Counted from the stretch's first letter, positions 26,938-36,925 are shown. The stretch is 64,000 bases of DNA from Thalassospira sp. HJ (GCF_000948415.1 NZ_JYII01000019.1:62001-126000), one strand, 5' to 3'. Notes: generated from the sequence alone by a model not told the origin. Made by a program: numbers and translations.

Positions 26938-29346
26938 TTACCAGCTATATTTCAATGTCGCCAGAACCGTGCGGCCCTCACCATAGAACCGGCTACCAAA
27001 GGTGTTTGAGGAGACATATTCACGATCAAACAGGTTCATGGCATTCACGGATAGACTGACGTCATCGGTCACGGCATAGTTGATCGCCGCATCAAACACG
27101 CTGTTTGACGGCAGCGTTTCGGTATTGCCGTCGTTACGCTGACGTTCGCCAACAAAACGCACACCACCGCCAAGGGTCACATCTCCAAAGGCACCCTGCC
27201 CCGGAATGGTATAATCAAGCCAGGCAGATGCTTGGTGCTTGGGCACGTTGGCCGGGCGGTTGCCGATATTGGCCGTCGTGGCGTCATGCTTGATTTCGGC
27301 ATCAAGGAAGGTATAGGCCACCGTCATATTGGTCTGCTCACCCAGCGACATTTTTCCTTCAAGCTCAAGCCCGCGCGAATTGATTTCGCCGATCTGCTTG
27401 TAGGTCGCCGTTCCGGAATCATATTGCGATACGTTTTCCTGGGTCAGATCAAATACTGCCGCAGTAAACAGGGCATCGATTGCTTCGGGCTGGTACTTCA
27501 CGCCAAGTTCGTATTGCGTACCTTCCTGCGGCTTCACCCCATCCGGACGCGATGCCAGGCTGGAATAAACCGGCTGGTAGGATTCCGAATAGTTCCCGTA
27601 AACCGAAACTTCGTTGGTCGCCTTATAGGTCAGACCAAAACGCGAAGTGAATTTGTGATCGTCACGCTCGGCAGTCGTACCGCTGCTGATCGTGTCGGTA
27701 TCACTCTGAACATAATCAAAACGCCCACCAACAGTCGCGATCCAGTCATCAGCAATCGTCAGCTGTTCCTGGGCATAAAGGCCATAGGCCGCCTGAGTGA
27801 TTTCGGTATCAGATGTGAAGTTCAAGTTGATGCATGAAATGCCGCAATAGGACGGGTTGTACGGATCAATCGGACTTGCCGTACCGTCAAAGCGGCGCTC
27901 ACGGTTCTGATCGCGATTGTAATCAAGCCCAACCAGCGTCTTGCTATCGAAAGTATCGTTGATCGCGGTGTCATACTGGAGCTGGTTATCAATCGCGAAA
28001 CGATCAAGCTCACTATAAACCGCAAACGCATATCGGTTGCCAAGCGGCGTGGTATCGTTGAGATAGACCGTCTCATAAGTAAGATCGACATGGGTGTAGC
28101 GCGCATTCTGACGAAACTCGAGCTTGTCATTGATCTGGTGCGACAGCTCGTAACCGATATTGGTTTCTTCGGTATCAAAATTGTTGAAATCCGGCTCGCC
28201 AAAGAATGCATCGCGGCTGGTTTCAATGCCTGCCGGAAAACCATAACCAAGGCCGCTTTCCCGATCACTATAGCTCGTCAGGATGGTCAGCTTGGTATCC
28301 GCATTCGGGGTATAGCTGAATGCCGGTGCGACATAGATGCGGTCATCCTGTGAATAGTCCTGCCTGCGCTCGGCATCCTGCCAAAGCGCTGTCAGGCGAT
28401 AGGACCAGTTGCTGTTTTCGCCAACCGGGCCGGTCACATCGCCTGCACCGCGCAGATGGTTTTGACCAAAAGTGGTCAGAACCTCCCCGCTGGCTTCATC
28501 CTGCGGGCGCTTGGTCGTCATGTTGACCAGACCACCCGGGCCATTCATGCCAAACAGACTGGATGTTGAGCCCTTGAGCACATCAACCTGCTGCAGGCCA
28601 TAGGTCTCCGGCCGGCTGGTGGTGAAATTGTAGATCCGCGAAGACAATCCATCGCGATAGGTGCCAAGATTCTGCTGCCCGAAACCACGGATACGCACAT
28701 AGTCATACCGATAGTCCGTACCGTATTCGCCCGCCTGCACACCAGCCGTATAGGAAACCGCTTGCTGAAGATCCTGAACGTTACGGGTTTCAAGTTCTTC
28801 CTGCGTCACCACCGAAACCGCCGATGAGTCGTCCAAAATGCGCGTGTCGGTTTTCGATGCAGTCCGCGAGCGCGATGCGACAAAACTGTCGGTGATGGCG
28901 TCGGTGGGTCCAGATGCCTCTGCTGCGTTGGCTTCAACGCGCAGCGTATCAAGCACTTCCTCGCCTGCACTGCTGGTCACGGCTTCGATCACAACCGTGC
29001 CATCGCTGGTGACATCGTAATCAAGACCCGAACCACGCAGAAGCGCCTCAAGGGCTGTACTTGCCCGCATGCTGCCATTGATTGCCGGCGCATCAAGGTT
29101 ACGCGCGAGCGCACCATCCACGGTCACCTGCAAACCGGCCTGCACACCAAACTGCGCCAAGGCGCTGGTCAGTGACTGTGCCGGGATATCAAACGCGTGC
29201 TCTGCATTGATCCCGCTGGCACTGGTCTGTGCATTGGCAGTCGGTACAAATACAACCGGTGCCAAGGCACTTGTCATCATCAAGGCACTGGCAATTACCA
29301 CAACACGACCACGATTTTGCAGTCGGGCTGTACCCCCATTCATCAT
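26938..29346 (-). CDS. TonB-dependent siderophore receptor with STN domain (module 2)
   Basis: Outer-membrane ferric-siderophore receptor, about 802 residues. I use the ATG at 29346 (GGAG 10 bases upstream) instead of the ATG at 29367. Signal peptide ends TANAQ; STN domain about residues 45-110 (ALAQFGVQAGLQVTVDGALA), plug with TDTRILDDSSAVSVVTQEEL and QQVDVLKGSTSSLFG, barrel ending in TLKYSW. Wording is of the FhuA/ferrichrome-hydroxamate type. Sits downstream of FecR and FecI on the same strand. An inverted repeat (29386-29410) carrying GCGCCATTGAGA lies 40 bases upstream, shared with the module 3 receptor. Confidence 0.9.
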   Translation of the reverse strand: MMNGGTARLQNRGRVVVIASALMMTSALAPVVFVPTANAQTSASGINAEHAFDIPAQSLTSALAQFGVQAGLQVTVDGALARNLDAPAINGSMRASTALEALLRGSGLDYDVTSDGTVVIEAVTSSAGEEVLDTLRVEANAAEASGPTDAITDSFVASRSRTASKTDTRILDDSSAVSVVTQEELETRNVQDLQQAVSYTAGVQAGEYGTDYRYDYVRIRGFGQQNLGTYRDGLSSRIYNFTTSRPETYGLQQVDVLKGSTSSLFGMNGPGGLVNMTTKRPQDEASGEVLTTFGQNHLRGAGDVTGPVGENSNWSYRLTALWQDAERRQDYSQDDRIYVAPAFSYTPNADTKLTILTSYSDRESGLGYGFPAGIETSRDAFFGEPDFNNFDTEETNIGYELSHQINDKLEFRQNARYTHVDLTYETVYLNDTTPLGNRYAFAVYSELDRFAIDNQLQYDTAINDTFDSKTLVGLDYNRDQNRERRFDGTASPIDPYNPSYCGISCINLNFTSDTEITQAAYGLYAQEQLTIADDWIATVGGRFDYVQSDTDTISSGTTAERDDHKFTSRFGLTYKATNEVSVYGNYSESYQPVYSSLASRPDGVKPQEGTQYELGVKYQPEAIDALFTAAVFDLTQENVSQYDSGTATYKQIGEINSRGLELEGKMSLGEQTNMTVAYTFLDAEIKHDATTANIGNRPANVPKHQASAWLDYTIPGQGAFGDVTLGGGVRFVGERQRNDGNTETLPSNSVFDAAINYAVTDDVSLSVNAMNLFDREYVSSNTFGSRFYGEGRTVLATLKYSW

Positions 29347-29385
29347 TTTATTCTGTCTCCGTTTCATGTCCTATGCCTGAACAAG

Positions 29386-29415
29386 ATTGAGAATGCAAAC
29401 GCTTCTCAATGGCGC
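29386..29415. promoter_or_regulatory. Dyad upstream of receptor gene (module 2)
   Basis: ATTGAGAA / TTCTCAAT, perfect 8-bp arms with a 9-base spacer, followed by GGCGC. On the minus strand it gives GCGCCATTGAGA, the same 12 bases found at 51866-51877 before the module 3 receptor. Could be a Fur-type or sigma-dependent promoter element. Confidence 0.6.
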
Positions 29416-29572
29416 ATAAAAGACAAAACGGCTGCCGATTTTGTTTTTTCAAAAATTTTTATGGAAATTCATCACATTGGCGCAAAATCCGCAGAGTTTT
29501 GCGGGTTTTCAATGCATGTTTTTTTTCACAAGCTGAGAAAACCGGGTTGCTGAAAGCAGACACCCGAGGCCA

Positions 29573-30661
29573 TCAGGAAGGCGACACCACCAGAATCCAC
29601 GGGGTGATTTCACGCACGCTTGCCTTCTGTGCGCGTGCCATACCGCGCAGCGCCGAAACCGGATCATTAAGGCGATAAACCCCCGTCACGGTCTGGCTTG
29701 CCAGCACCTCATCGGTGATCACGATCGTGCCGTTAAAGTAACGACGCAACTGATCAACCACCTCCAAAAGCGGCTGATCCTGAGCAATCAGCTGGTTCTT
29801 GCGCCATGCGCCAATCTGGCTGGTCGGCGTTTCGCTGCGCAGTACCGACCCGTCCCGGCCAACGCGCACCTGCTGACCCGCTTCAAGCTTTTCAAACACC
29901 GCTGGAACATCGGCGGCATTTTCAACCTGCACCAGACCATGCTCGACCCCGACGCTTGAGGCATCTGTGCCCTCGGACACATCAAATCCCGTACCCAACA
30001 CGGTGACGGTCAGGTTATCCGCCCCGACGCGAAACGGCTTTTGCGGATCGGGCGTCACGTCAAAAAACGCCTCGCCATCGAGCAACTCGACAAAGCGTGT
30101 CGTGCCGTCGAAATGCACGGTAATCGCGCTTTCCGGGGCAAGGGTGACGGTGCTGTTATCCGCAAGGGTGATCGTGCTGATCTCGCCGGTCGCCGACACA
30201 TGATCGGCCTGCATCCGGGTGGCAATATCCGGTCCAATGACAGCCGCCATCAGAGATGCCGCCACCGCAACACCGCCCAACCCGATCCCGCGCCAAGACA
30301 TGTTGCCACGCTTCTGAAAACGGGTTTGCGCCGAGATGACCTTGCTTTCGGCCACCGCCTTTTCGTAGTCAATATTGAGCAGTGCGTCGACCGCGTCATT
30401 CGGCGCACGGTCAGCCGTATTATTACGCTTGGCATCAAGGAACTGTTGCCAATCGGCCTTGCCAGCCGGTTTGGCCTTTGCCATCAAATCGGCTGTGCGT
30501 TTGGTGGCATTCCAAGCATCCAGATGCGCTGGATTTTGCGCACACCAATCGGCAAACCGTGATTGCAGATCAGGGTTGTTCGGTTCTTCCCGCAAGCGGA
30601 TCAACCATTCGGTCGCGTCCTGCGCTGCCTGCTTTTGAACTGGATCGGTTATCCCTGCCAT
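29573..30661 (-). CDS. FecR-type anti-sigma factor (module 2)
   Basis: About 362 residues from the ATG giving MAGITDPVQ; the open frame continues to 30757 without a better ribosome site. Cytoplasmic part ATEWLIRLREEPNNPDLQSRF, FADWCAQNPAHLDAWN; transmembrane helix near residue 130 (GVAVAASLMAAVIG); periplasmic FecR domain with LADNSTVTLAPESAITV and VLGTGFDVSEG; C-terminal STN-like part VTGVYRLNDPVSALRGMARA. Closely similar to the module 3 FecR (51962-53020) over its whole length, unlike the module 1 protein. Partner of the sigma factor at 30800-31327. Confidence 0.88.
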   Translation of the reverse strand: MAGITDPVQKQAAQDATEWLIRLREEPNNPDLQSRFADWCAQNPAHLDAWNATKRTADLMAKAKPAGKADWQQFLDAKRNNTADRAPNDAVDALLNIDYEKAVAESKVISAQTRFQKRGNMSWRGIGLGGVAVAASLMAAVIGPDIATRMQADHVSATGEISTITLADNSTVTLAPESAITVHFDGTTRFVELLDGEAFFDVTPDPQKPFRVGADNLTVTVLGTGFDVSEGTDASSVGVEHGLVQVENAADVPAVFEKLEAGQQVRVGRDGSVLRSETPTSQIGAWRKNQLIAQDQPLLEVVDQLRRYFNGTIVITDEVLASQTVTGVYRLNDPVSALRGMARAQKASVREITPWILVVSPS

Positions 30662-30799
30662 CACCCTATTGCGTCCCCATTGCACCGTCTGGTGCGGTTC
30701 GGGCCGTATAGCCCAATTCGGTGAAGACGTCACTACCTCTGCGGATTTTGCCGCCAAATTCTTCGCGATGGCAATGTGCTGTCAAATGATCAAAGCACC

Positions 30800-31327
30800 T
30801 CATGGCCAGCCGCCCAGCCGTTCGCGGCAATGATCAATCCCGTCAGTGACAAGCTTGTGGGCAAGCGGCACGGAAATTTCGAGATAGTCGGCAATCTCGC
30901 GCAGCTTGGCTCCGCCAACCCGATGCATCTCACACGCAATGCGCGTGCGTTCGGGAAGCTCCGCCAACGCCTGCATCAGGATTTCAAATTCGTCCTTATA
31001 GACCGCAACGGTTTCCGGGTCCGGGCTGTCAGATGCCTGCGTTTGGACGACAACTTCATAGTCGGACGCACCAGTCAGGCTGCTTTCACGCGCATCGCGG
31101 CGTTTGCTATCAAGCGCCAGGTTGCGCACGATCCGGTAAAGATAACCCGTCGTGTCCTCAAGAAACCGGCCGCGCGTCGCATCGTCAAAACGCAGCCATG
31201 CTTCCTGCACCAGATCTTCGGCCTGCACACGGTTGCCGATGATGCTGCTGGCATAGTTCACCAACGCCGATCTTTGGCGCATAAACAGGCTAAGCGATGT
31301 CGCGTTTGAGGGTACGCTTCGGGGCAA
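30800..31327 (-). CDS. FecI-family ECF sigma factor (module 2)
   Basis: 175 residues starting most likely at a TTG (31325-31327) with AAGGA 9-10 bases upstream. Region 2: NRVQAEDLVQEAWLRFDDA and TTGYLYRIVRNLALDSKRR; region 4: LPERTRIACEMHRVGGAKLREIADYL. Near-duplicate of the module 3 sigma factor, which also starts at TTG. A Fur-like site lies 71 bases upstream. Drives the module 2 receptor promoter after signalling through FecR. Confidence 0.9.
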   Translation of the reverse strand: MPRSVPSNATSLSLFMRQRSALVNYASSIIGNRVQAEDLVQEAWLRFDDATRGRFLEDTTGYLYRIVRNLALDSKRRDARESSLTGASDYEVVVQTQASDSPDPETVAVYKDEFEILMQALAELPERTRIACEMHRVGGAKLREIADYLEISVPLAHKLVTDGIDHCRERLGGWP

Positions 31328-31686
31328 TCAGAACGTCCTTTGCAGAATGCGGACAGGCGCCCTAAAGCTCACAATCCGCGCGTGCCGCCACGATTAACGC
31401 AAATGATACTGATTATCAACATCTATCGCAGACCCTATCCATCCGCCTAGGGCATCCTTTATGCCTGAAGCTTGCACCCTGCACCTTCAGCACGTCCACC
31501 CTCTGCCACACAACAGCGAATTTCTTAGATCCCTGTAGGGTTCGCAGTCATGACATAGCGGCAAAACGATCGTCCTGCGCACCTACAAACCCTACCTATA
31601 CGTTTTCTTTGATTGACACTTGCGCCTCTGGATTGCAAACAAACATAATTTTAATGCGTAATAATAAAATGGCGGAGGACGCGCGT
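31328..31686. other. Intergenic region with a Fur-like site
   Basis: This 359-base gap between the module 2 sigma gene and the autotransporter gene is AT-rich with no coding pattern I trust. It contains a Fur-like site at 31399-31417. Open frames that start here (from 31609) lack ribosome sites until the GGAGG at 31674-31678 before the GTG at 31687. Confidence 0.6.
31399..31417. promoter_or_regulatory. Fur-like box upstream of fecI (module 2)
   Basis: GCAAATGATACTGATTATC matches 15 of 19 positions of the Fur consensus, 71 bases before the sigma-factor start. Supports iron repression of module 2. Confidence 0.65.
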
Positions 31687-33552
31687 GTGGAGCATCGGGC
31701 AACAAGACTTGTTAGCAACACGCTGAACAAAAAAAATGGGCGAAACAGCTCTGACAAACTCAAGAAGCAGATAATCAGCCACCTCGTACGGCTTTGTATC
31801 GCAACCGCATTTTTGGTTGCCGCCCCCAATAGCGTATATGGCTATAGCGTCACGGACGATAATAACGCCCCGTTTGAAACAGTGACGATTACGAACGAAG
31901 CCATCGGAACATTTGGCGGTGATAAGATAGCGTTCTTTCACGACGCCAACCCTGCCCCGGCCGGTTTTGCCGCAGGTGACACGCTAGAGATTGCATTAAG
32001 TGGTGGGGCAACCTTTGCCGATGCCAACATGGTCTTTGAAGGCATGCACGGTGGAGCAGGTAACAATCAACTGGATTGGGTAACCTTTTCGGGCTCTCCA
32101 CAAGGCAAGTCAACGCTCAACCTTACAATCAAGCAAGGCACGATCCCGGCATCATTTGCGCTGTTTGACGGCTTGGTTCTTAGCGGCGACACAATTCCCG
32201 GACAAACCACAAACTTCAATCTTCCCCAGATTGCCGGACGAGATATCTTTATAACTTTCACCTTGCGGGACTCTGTCGGCACGCTTAAGGCAACGGTAAA
32301 ACAAAAGCTGTTTGACAACACGCTTGCCCCTGCGGGCGATCTTGCAGAGTCCCAATCGGCGATTAAAAACGTCATCTCGACCCACATTCGAAACATGACA
32401 TCGCAAAGCGTCGGTCTTTCAGGATTGATCACCGGACGCGGTTTTGGGCGCGGCGGCGGCAGCCTTGGTGGGTTGTTTGATGGCAATGCTGCGTTTGGAA
32501 ATGCGCTCGGCGAGGCGACCGGCCTGACATTGCCTGTCGCATTTGAGATGAACGAAGGTAAGGGCAGCTTTGCCGCAAACCTCAATAGCGTGATGAACTG
32601 GACCGGAGAACTGGCCGCAGGAAACCAGGGTACAGGTAATCTTCCAACAAGCGAATTTTCCGACTTTAAGAGCCCGCTAAATGCCTGGGTCAAAGGCAGA
32701 TGGGAAGGCATCACTGACAGCCGAGGCGGCACCGAAGGTGACGGCGATTTCGGCCTGTTCATGACCGGTGTCGACTATCGCCTGAACAAGGACACCATGA
32801 TCGGTGTTCTGGGACAATATGACCTCTATAAAACATCCAGCACCGGCCAAAACAGCCAAGGCAAGGGCAAAGGATGGATGATCGGCCCCTATATGGTTTC
32901 CCGACTGGACGAAAACCTTATCTGGGACGGGCGCGTTGCCTGGGGAAAATCGCACAACAAAATCAATCCCGTCGGCCGGGGCTGGGACAAATATGATGGT
33001 GAACGTTCTCAGGTCGAAACCAATCTGACCGGCGACATCCGCACAGATGATTGGGAGTTTTACCCGCAAATCGGCATGAACTATTTCCGCGAAAGACAAA
33101 AAGCTTACACAAACTTTGGCGGGGAGCGGATCGAAGCCCAGACAATAACCTTTGGAAACCTGACCTTCGGCCCGGAAGTTGTCCGCGTTTTAAAGGTTGA
33201 GGATGGACCGACATACCGGCCGTTCGTTGCTCTGCGGGGCATCTGGGATTTCCGAGCACCTCCGATTGATCATGACAACGGAAGTCAGGTAAACACAGAA
33301 ACCATACGCGCCAGAGCGGAGCTTGGTGGCGACATCACATTTGCCGATGGCGGCAGTATCTATGCCAAATACGCCTATGATGGCATTGGTCTGGCAAACT
33401 ATGCAGCACACAGCTTTGAACTGGTTGCCAACACGCCTGTGACATTCGGCTTCCTGCCAGACAATACAAAGTTTAGGTCATCGTTTAATCAGGCTGTAAA
33501 CACAACCCGGGCAAGCACTCTGCGTGTAGGGCTCGATATTCCGCTGAATTGA
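31687..33552 (+). CDS. Autotransporter-type outer-membrane beta-barrel protein
   Basis: About 621 residues. I favour the GTG at 31687, which follows GGAGG by 8 bases; ATGs at 31654 and 31669 are in frame. Signal peptide near residues 25-52 (LCIATAFLVAAPNSVYG). Residues about 55-200 are a beta-rich passenger with domain-like FAAGDTLEIALSGGATFADA; a Gly-rich linker follows (GRGFGRGGGSLGG). The last 280 residues form the barrel (LNAWVKGRWEGITDSRG to TLRVGLDIPLN) with alternating aromatic strands. The short passenger and lack of repeats suggest a small secreted or surface domain. No partner genes nearby. Function unknown. Confidence 0.82.
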   Translation: MEHRATRLVSNTLNKKNGRNSSDKLKKQIISHLVRLCIATAFLVAAPNSVYGYSVTDDNNAPFETVTITNEAIGTFGGDKIAFFHDANPAPAGFAAGDTLEIALSGGATFADANMVFEGMHGGAGNNQLDWVTFSGSPQGKSTLNLTIKQGTIPASFALFDGLVLSGDTIPGQTTNFNLPQIAGRDIFITFTLRDSVGTLKATVKQKLFDNTLAPAGDLAESQSAIKNVISTHIRNMTSQSVGLSGLITGRGFGRGGGSLGGLFDGNAAFGNALGEATGLTLPVAFEMNEGKGSFAANLNSVMNWTGELAAGNQGTGNLPTSEFSDFKSPLNAWVKGRWEGITDSRGGTEGDGDFGLFMTGVDYRLNKDTMIGVLGQYDLYKTSSTGQNSQGKGKGWMIGPYMVSRLDENLIWDGRVAWGKSHNKINPVGRGWDKYDGERSQVETNLTGDIRTDDWEFYPQIGMNYFRERQKAYTNFGGERIEAQTITFGNLTFGPEVVRVLKVEDGPTYRPFVALRGIWDFRAPPIDHDNGSQVNTETIRARAELGGDITFADGGSIYAKYAYDGIGLANYAAHSFELVANTPVTFGFLPDNTKFRSSFNQAVNTTRASTLRVGLDIPLN

Positions 33553-33567
33553 CCTACGCCTGAAAAC

Positions 33568-33604
33568 AAAAAGGGGGTGACATAACATCCCCCCCCCTTT
33601 TTTT
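33568..33604 (+). terminator. Terminator after the autotransporter
   Basis: Stem of A/G-rich AAAAAGGGGG and C/T-rich CCCCCTTTTT, followed by T-run. The right arm contains nine consecutive C, a tract prone to length change, but it lies after the stop codon. Confidence 0.75.
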
Positions 33605-33655
33605 AAACGCGTCCGATGCAAATCGATCGGAAGCACTACACTTAAAGTTCGATAT

Positions 33656-34243
33656 TTAAGAAGCCATAAGCGCAACACCCGCAGCCGCAATTACGCCGCC
33701 ACCGACGCGGACAGCGACGGGTGCGATTTTCTCGACGACCTTTTTAACCGCAAGACCAAACCCAAGGCCAACTGCGTGCAAAATGGCCGTGGCGATCGCA
33801 AAGCCAACGCCATATTCAATGCCACTGGCATCAACCGGCATCTCGGTGCCGTGCGCATGACCGTGGAAAATTGCCAGCACACCGACCAAAGCCATCGCAG
33901 CGCCGGTTGGCATATGTTTTCCAAGTGCGATAACCGCTCCCAGAACAATCACCGAACCAACAATACCCAGCTCAACAAACGGCATTGCTACGCCCGCAAC
34001 GCCCAAGGCGCCACCGACGACCATCATCGCCACGAAGGAAACCGGCAAAAGCCAGATCGCCTTGCCACCCTGCTGAGAGGCCAGAATACCAACCGCAATC
34101 ATGGCCAGCAAATGATCCAGACCGCCCATCGGATGGCCAAATCCCGATGCAAGTCCGGAAACCGTCCCGGCCCCGGTATGCGCCAGTGCAGGCGTTGCGA
34201 CCAGAACCGAAAGTGCAAATGCGTAAAGCGGTAAATTTCTCAT
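33656..34243 (-). CDS. HupE/UreJ-family metal (nickel/cobalt) permease
   Basis: 195 residues: signal-like first helix ending ALA, then about six membrane helices. The family metal motif is complete: His22, His37 and Asp43-His44 in GHPMGGLDHLLAM (pattern H-x5-D-H). A further IFHGHAHGTE loop is also metal-binding. Such proteins carry nickel (urease, hydrogenase) or cobalt, although neither enzyme is encoded here. Single gene; the next gene is divergent. No cobalamin riboswitch was seen in front of it. Confidence 0.88.
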   Translation of the reverse strand: MRNLPLYAFALSVLVATPALAHTGAGTVSGLASGFGHPMGGLDHLLAMIAVGILASQQGGKAIWLLPVSFVAMMVVGGALGVAGVAMPFVELGIVGSVIVLGAVIALGKHMPTGAAMALVGVLAIFHGHAHGTEMPVDASGIEYGVGFAIATAILHAVGLGFGLAVKKVVEKIAPVAVRVGGGVIAAAGVALMAS

Positions 34244-34407
34244 TCCCGTATCCCCTGAATGAAACAGATCAAAATTGTATGACGTTTTTCATTTTATTCA
34301 TACCGCCATCAAAAAGCAACGACCACGCCTTAGGAAATTCGTTACCTTGCCTTGCTATACAGGTCGATCATCTGACAACAGACCACCACGCCTTTGGGGA
34401 GCGCACC

Positions 34408-34794
34408 ATGCAGAAAACCAGCCTTGTCATTCTTGTGACCGGGATTGTTGCCTTGGGCATGTGGGGCATTGGCGACTATATGGCGCATCAGGGCGAGGAA
34501 TATGGTGATGTCACCAGCGGTCAATCGATTGCCGAACAGACCTGCCTGCGCTGCCACACCAAATTCGAAGGCGATCCCCTTCCCGACCCGAACGTGACAA
34601 CCGCCCCGGCCCTTGCCAGCTTCGGGCAACGCTGGCCGCTCGAAAACCTTGAAGAAGCCTTGGCCGAGGGCATTACGGTGTCACATGACAACATGACCAT
34701 GCCCGAGTTTTCCTTTACCCCGGAAACCATCGCCGATCTGTTGAGCTACATGGAACAGCTTACAACTGAGGCGAACCAGCAAGCCAACAAATAA
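34408..34794 (+). CDS. Membrane-anchored or periplasmic cytochrome c
   Basis: 128 residues. Start at the ATG at 34408 with GGGAG 7 bases upstream; the longer open frame before it is spurious. N-terminal hydrophobic segment (LVILVTGIVALGMWGIG) acts as signal or anchor. One haem site CLRCH (Cys46, Cys49, His50), probable axial Met98 in NMTMPEFSFT. Class I small cytochrome, an electron carrier in the periplasm. No oxidase or dehydrogenase next to it, so the partner is unknown. Confidence 0.87.
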   Translation: MQKTSLVILVTGIVALGMWGIGDYMAHQGEEYGDVTSGQSIAEQTCLRCHTKFEGDPLPDPNVTTAPALASFGQRWPLENLEEALAEGITVSHDNMTMPEFSFTPETIADLLSYMEQLTTEANQQANK

Positions 34795-34879
34795 ACTTAA
34801 ACGCGCACATCCCCTTAATAATCTCAATCCGCTTGCCATATGACACAGGTACCCTGATTTTCCGGCATCGGAGACGGAC

Positions 34880-35653
34880 TTGTTTTATCGGCTTGCGGTT
34901 GCTGTTTTAAGCTTTCTGATCCTGCCCCTGATCGCGCGGGCGGAAGAAACGCTTGTGATTGCGACCAACATTTACCCGCCATATGTCAATGAAGATGTCG
35001 AAAACAGCTTCCTACCCGAACTGTTTGCTGAAATCGGCACGGAAATGGGTGTTACGTTTGAGATAAGAATCCTGCCGTGGCGACGCTGCGAACAATCAGT
35101 TTCCGACCTGGAAGCATGGGGTGCCATCCCATACACCCACACAGAAGAACGCGATCTGAAATATCTTTTCTCTGACACTTTATATGTCTCTGACTCGAAG
35201 TTTTTTGCCTATAGCGATCTGCTTAAAGAAAGCTTCTCACTACCACCTAAAACCTTTCAGACATTTGCCGACCTTCAGAGTTGGAATATTGGTGGCATTC
35301 AAGGTTACTACTATGAGGAAATCTTCGCAGAAGCCGGGCTTACCGTCGATTACGTGCGCTCAGAAAGTCAGGGGTTTGAGCTGCTTGCTGCAAACCGCAT
35401 TGACCTGTTTCCAGCATCAGTCACCGTTGGCTGGCACACAATCCGGAGCATGTTCCCCCCGGAGATTGCAAATAACTTCTACACGCTAGACAAGCCGCTG
35501 TCTGACGGTGGAACGCTGCATCTGATGACATCGAAGGATTATCCAAACACCGACATATTGCTTAAGCGTTTCAATACGGCCATGGCAAAAATCAAATCGT
35601 CGGGCACCTACGCGCAGCTGGCTGAAAAGCACGGCTTGGTGCTGCGTTATTAA
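34880..35653 (+). CDS. Extracellular solute-binding protein family 3
   Basis: 257 residues, beginning with a TTG that has GGAG 8 bases upstream, and a signal peptide ending IARA. Two-lobed binding fold: ETLVIATNIYPPYVNED, VTFEIRILPWRRCEQSV, YYYEEIFAEAGLTVDYV and NTDILLKRFNTAMAKIKSSGTYAQLAEKHG. This family binds amino acids or opines in ABC systems, but no permease or ATPase is adjacent. The RCEQSV style with PWRRC is common in orphan versions that may be sensors or scavengers. Cargo unknown. Confidence 0.82.
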   Translation: MFYRLAVAVLSFLILPLIARAEETLVIATNIYPPYVNEDVENSFLPELFAEIGTEMGVTFEIRILPWRRCEQSVSDLEAWGAIPYTHTEERDLKYLFSDTLYVSDSKFFAYSDLLKESFSLPPKTFQTFADLQSWNIGGIQGYYYEEIFAEAGLTVDYVRSESQGFELLAANRIDLFPASVTVGWHTIRSMFPPEIANNFYTLDKPLSDGGTLHLMTSKDYPNTDILLKRFNTAMAKIKSSGTYAQLAEKHGLVLRY

Positions 35654-35659
35654 AGAATT

Positions 35660-35695
35660 CAGGCCATGGCAGGGGTGCAGCCCCGCCATGGCCTG
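35660..35695. terminator. Hairpin terminator
   Basis: CAGGCCATGGC / GCCATGGCCTG, perfect 11-bp arms 7 bases after the stop of the binding-protein gene. T-run absent; bidirectional use with the NAT gene is possible. Confidence 0.65.
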
Positions 35696-35759
35696 TAACA
35701 CCGCGACTTTGCGAACACCGCACAATCGTCCGCAGGCCCCGGCGCTATGGTGTATGGCG

Positions 35760-36671
35760 CTATGCCAATTTGGCGAAAACCTTTTGCCATTCCGGCTTGG
35801 GCGTGATGCCAAAGATATCTTCAAGTGTCTGGGCGATATCGCCGACCGAAAGCGTGTGACGCTCTTCCTCGCCACTAACAAGGCGGATGGTCAGGCGGTT
35901 ATTCCGCAGCGTAAAGCGCGCAAAGACGGCTGATCTCGCCGCAATCAGGGCAGTGTTGAAACCGCCTTCGGGATGGTGGGCGGCATACCAGTTCATGACC
36001 TCGTAATCGATATCGGCAACGGGGGCGAAGTCGATTTCATGCACCGGTTGCCAGATGCCACCGCGCTCAAGCTCGACCCGGTAGCCATGCTCAAGGGTGA
36101 TGACGCGATAGGTGTCATGGGATGTGACCTGCGGCGCACTGGTTTCCAGCAAAAGCGGTGCGGTCGGCACACAGCCGCCCAACCCGACATCGGCAAGCCA
36201 TGCCTCGCCATCAATCGTCACCCGATTGACCATGTGACAGCGCGGACGCGGCATTTCGTGCGCGCCATAGCCCCACAAAACCCGGCCTGCCAGTCCTTCG
36301 ACCTCAAAGCCCAGACTGCGCAACACCCGGCGAAACAGGGAATTATGCTCAAAGCAATAGCCACCGCGCCCCGAATGGATCAGTTTGCGGTCGATATCGG
36401 CGGGTGCCAGGCTGACCGGTTTGCCCATCAGGACATCAATCGCCTCGAACGGGATGTTGGCAGGATGCAGGGCATGCAACGCCTGAAGCACATCAAGGCT
36501 TGCGGTGCGCGGCCCCTCGTAGCCGATGCGATCGAAATAGGCGTCCAGATCGACCTCCGGCTCCGGTGTGCGGATCGGCTTGGCCCAGCTGGCATTGATG
36601 CGGCCCTGAAGATCATGACGGTCATTGGCGAGCAGCACTTCGTCGGCGATTGGTTGCGGGCTGTTCATCAC
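35760..36671 (-). CDS. nat: Arylamine N-acetyltransferase
   Basis: 303 residues. Transfers acetyl from acetyl-CoA to aromatic amines and hydrazines (EC 2.3.1.5). Complete catalytic triad: Cys106 in GRGGYCFEHN, His146 in RCHMVNRV, Asp161 in LADVGLGG. The N-terminal 40 residues before the domain are a short extension, so an internal start is possible. Single gene; palindromic element copy B lies 255 bases upstream in its promoter region. Confidence 0.92.
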   Translation of the reverse strand: MMNSPQPIADEVLLANDRHDLQGRINASWAKPIRTPEPEVDLDAYFDRIGYEGPRTASLDVLQALHALHPANIPFEAIDVLMGKPVSLAPADIDRKLIHSGRGGYCFEHNSLFRRVLRSLGFEVEGLAGRVLWGYGAHEMPRPRCHMVNRVTIDGEAWLADVGLGGCVPTAPLLLETSAPQVTSHDTYRVITLEHGYRVELERGGIWQPVHEIDFAPVADIDYEVMNWYAAHHPEGGFNTALIAARSAVFARFTLRNNRLTIRLVSGEEERHTLSVGDIAQTLEDIFGITPKPEWQKVFAKLA

Positions 36672-36925
36672 TGGGCTCCATCCGTTTCAAAGACGTTTTT
36701 GTTCCTCTGAAGCCAGACGATAGAACCTCAACCTATGTTCAGGTCAAAAAGAAAATCACCCAAATCGGTAAATCGAATAATCTGCGAACAATTGAGCTCA
36801 ATATCGACCACATCATCAACTCATCACCCCATCCACGGCCCATACAAGCAACAATTCACCTTTTGCACGCACGATACAAAGCTTTTGCACGACAGATTGC
36901 CAGCGCCTGTGATATCAAGAGACCA

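Noticed and set aside
31609..31686. Upstream start (TTG 31609) for the autotransporter
   Set aside because: No ribosome site; GGAGG before the GTG at 31687 is much better.
33589..33597. Phase-variable poly-C tract
   Set aside because: Nine C in a row, but located after the autotransporter stop inside its terminator, so slippage would not switch the gene.
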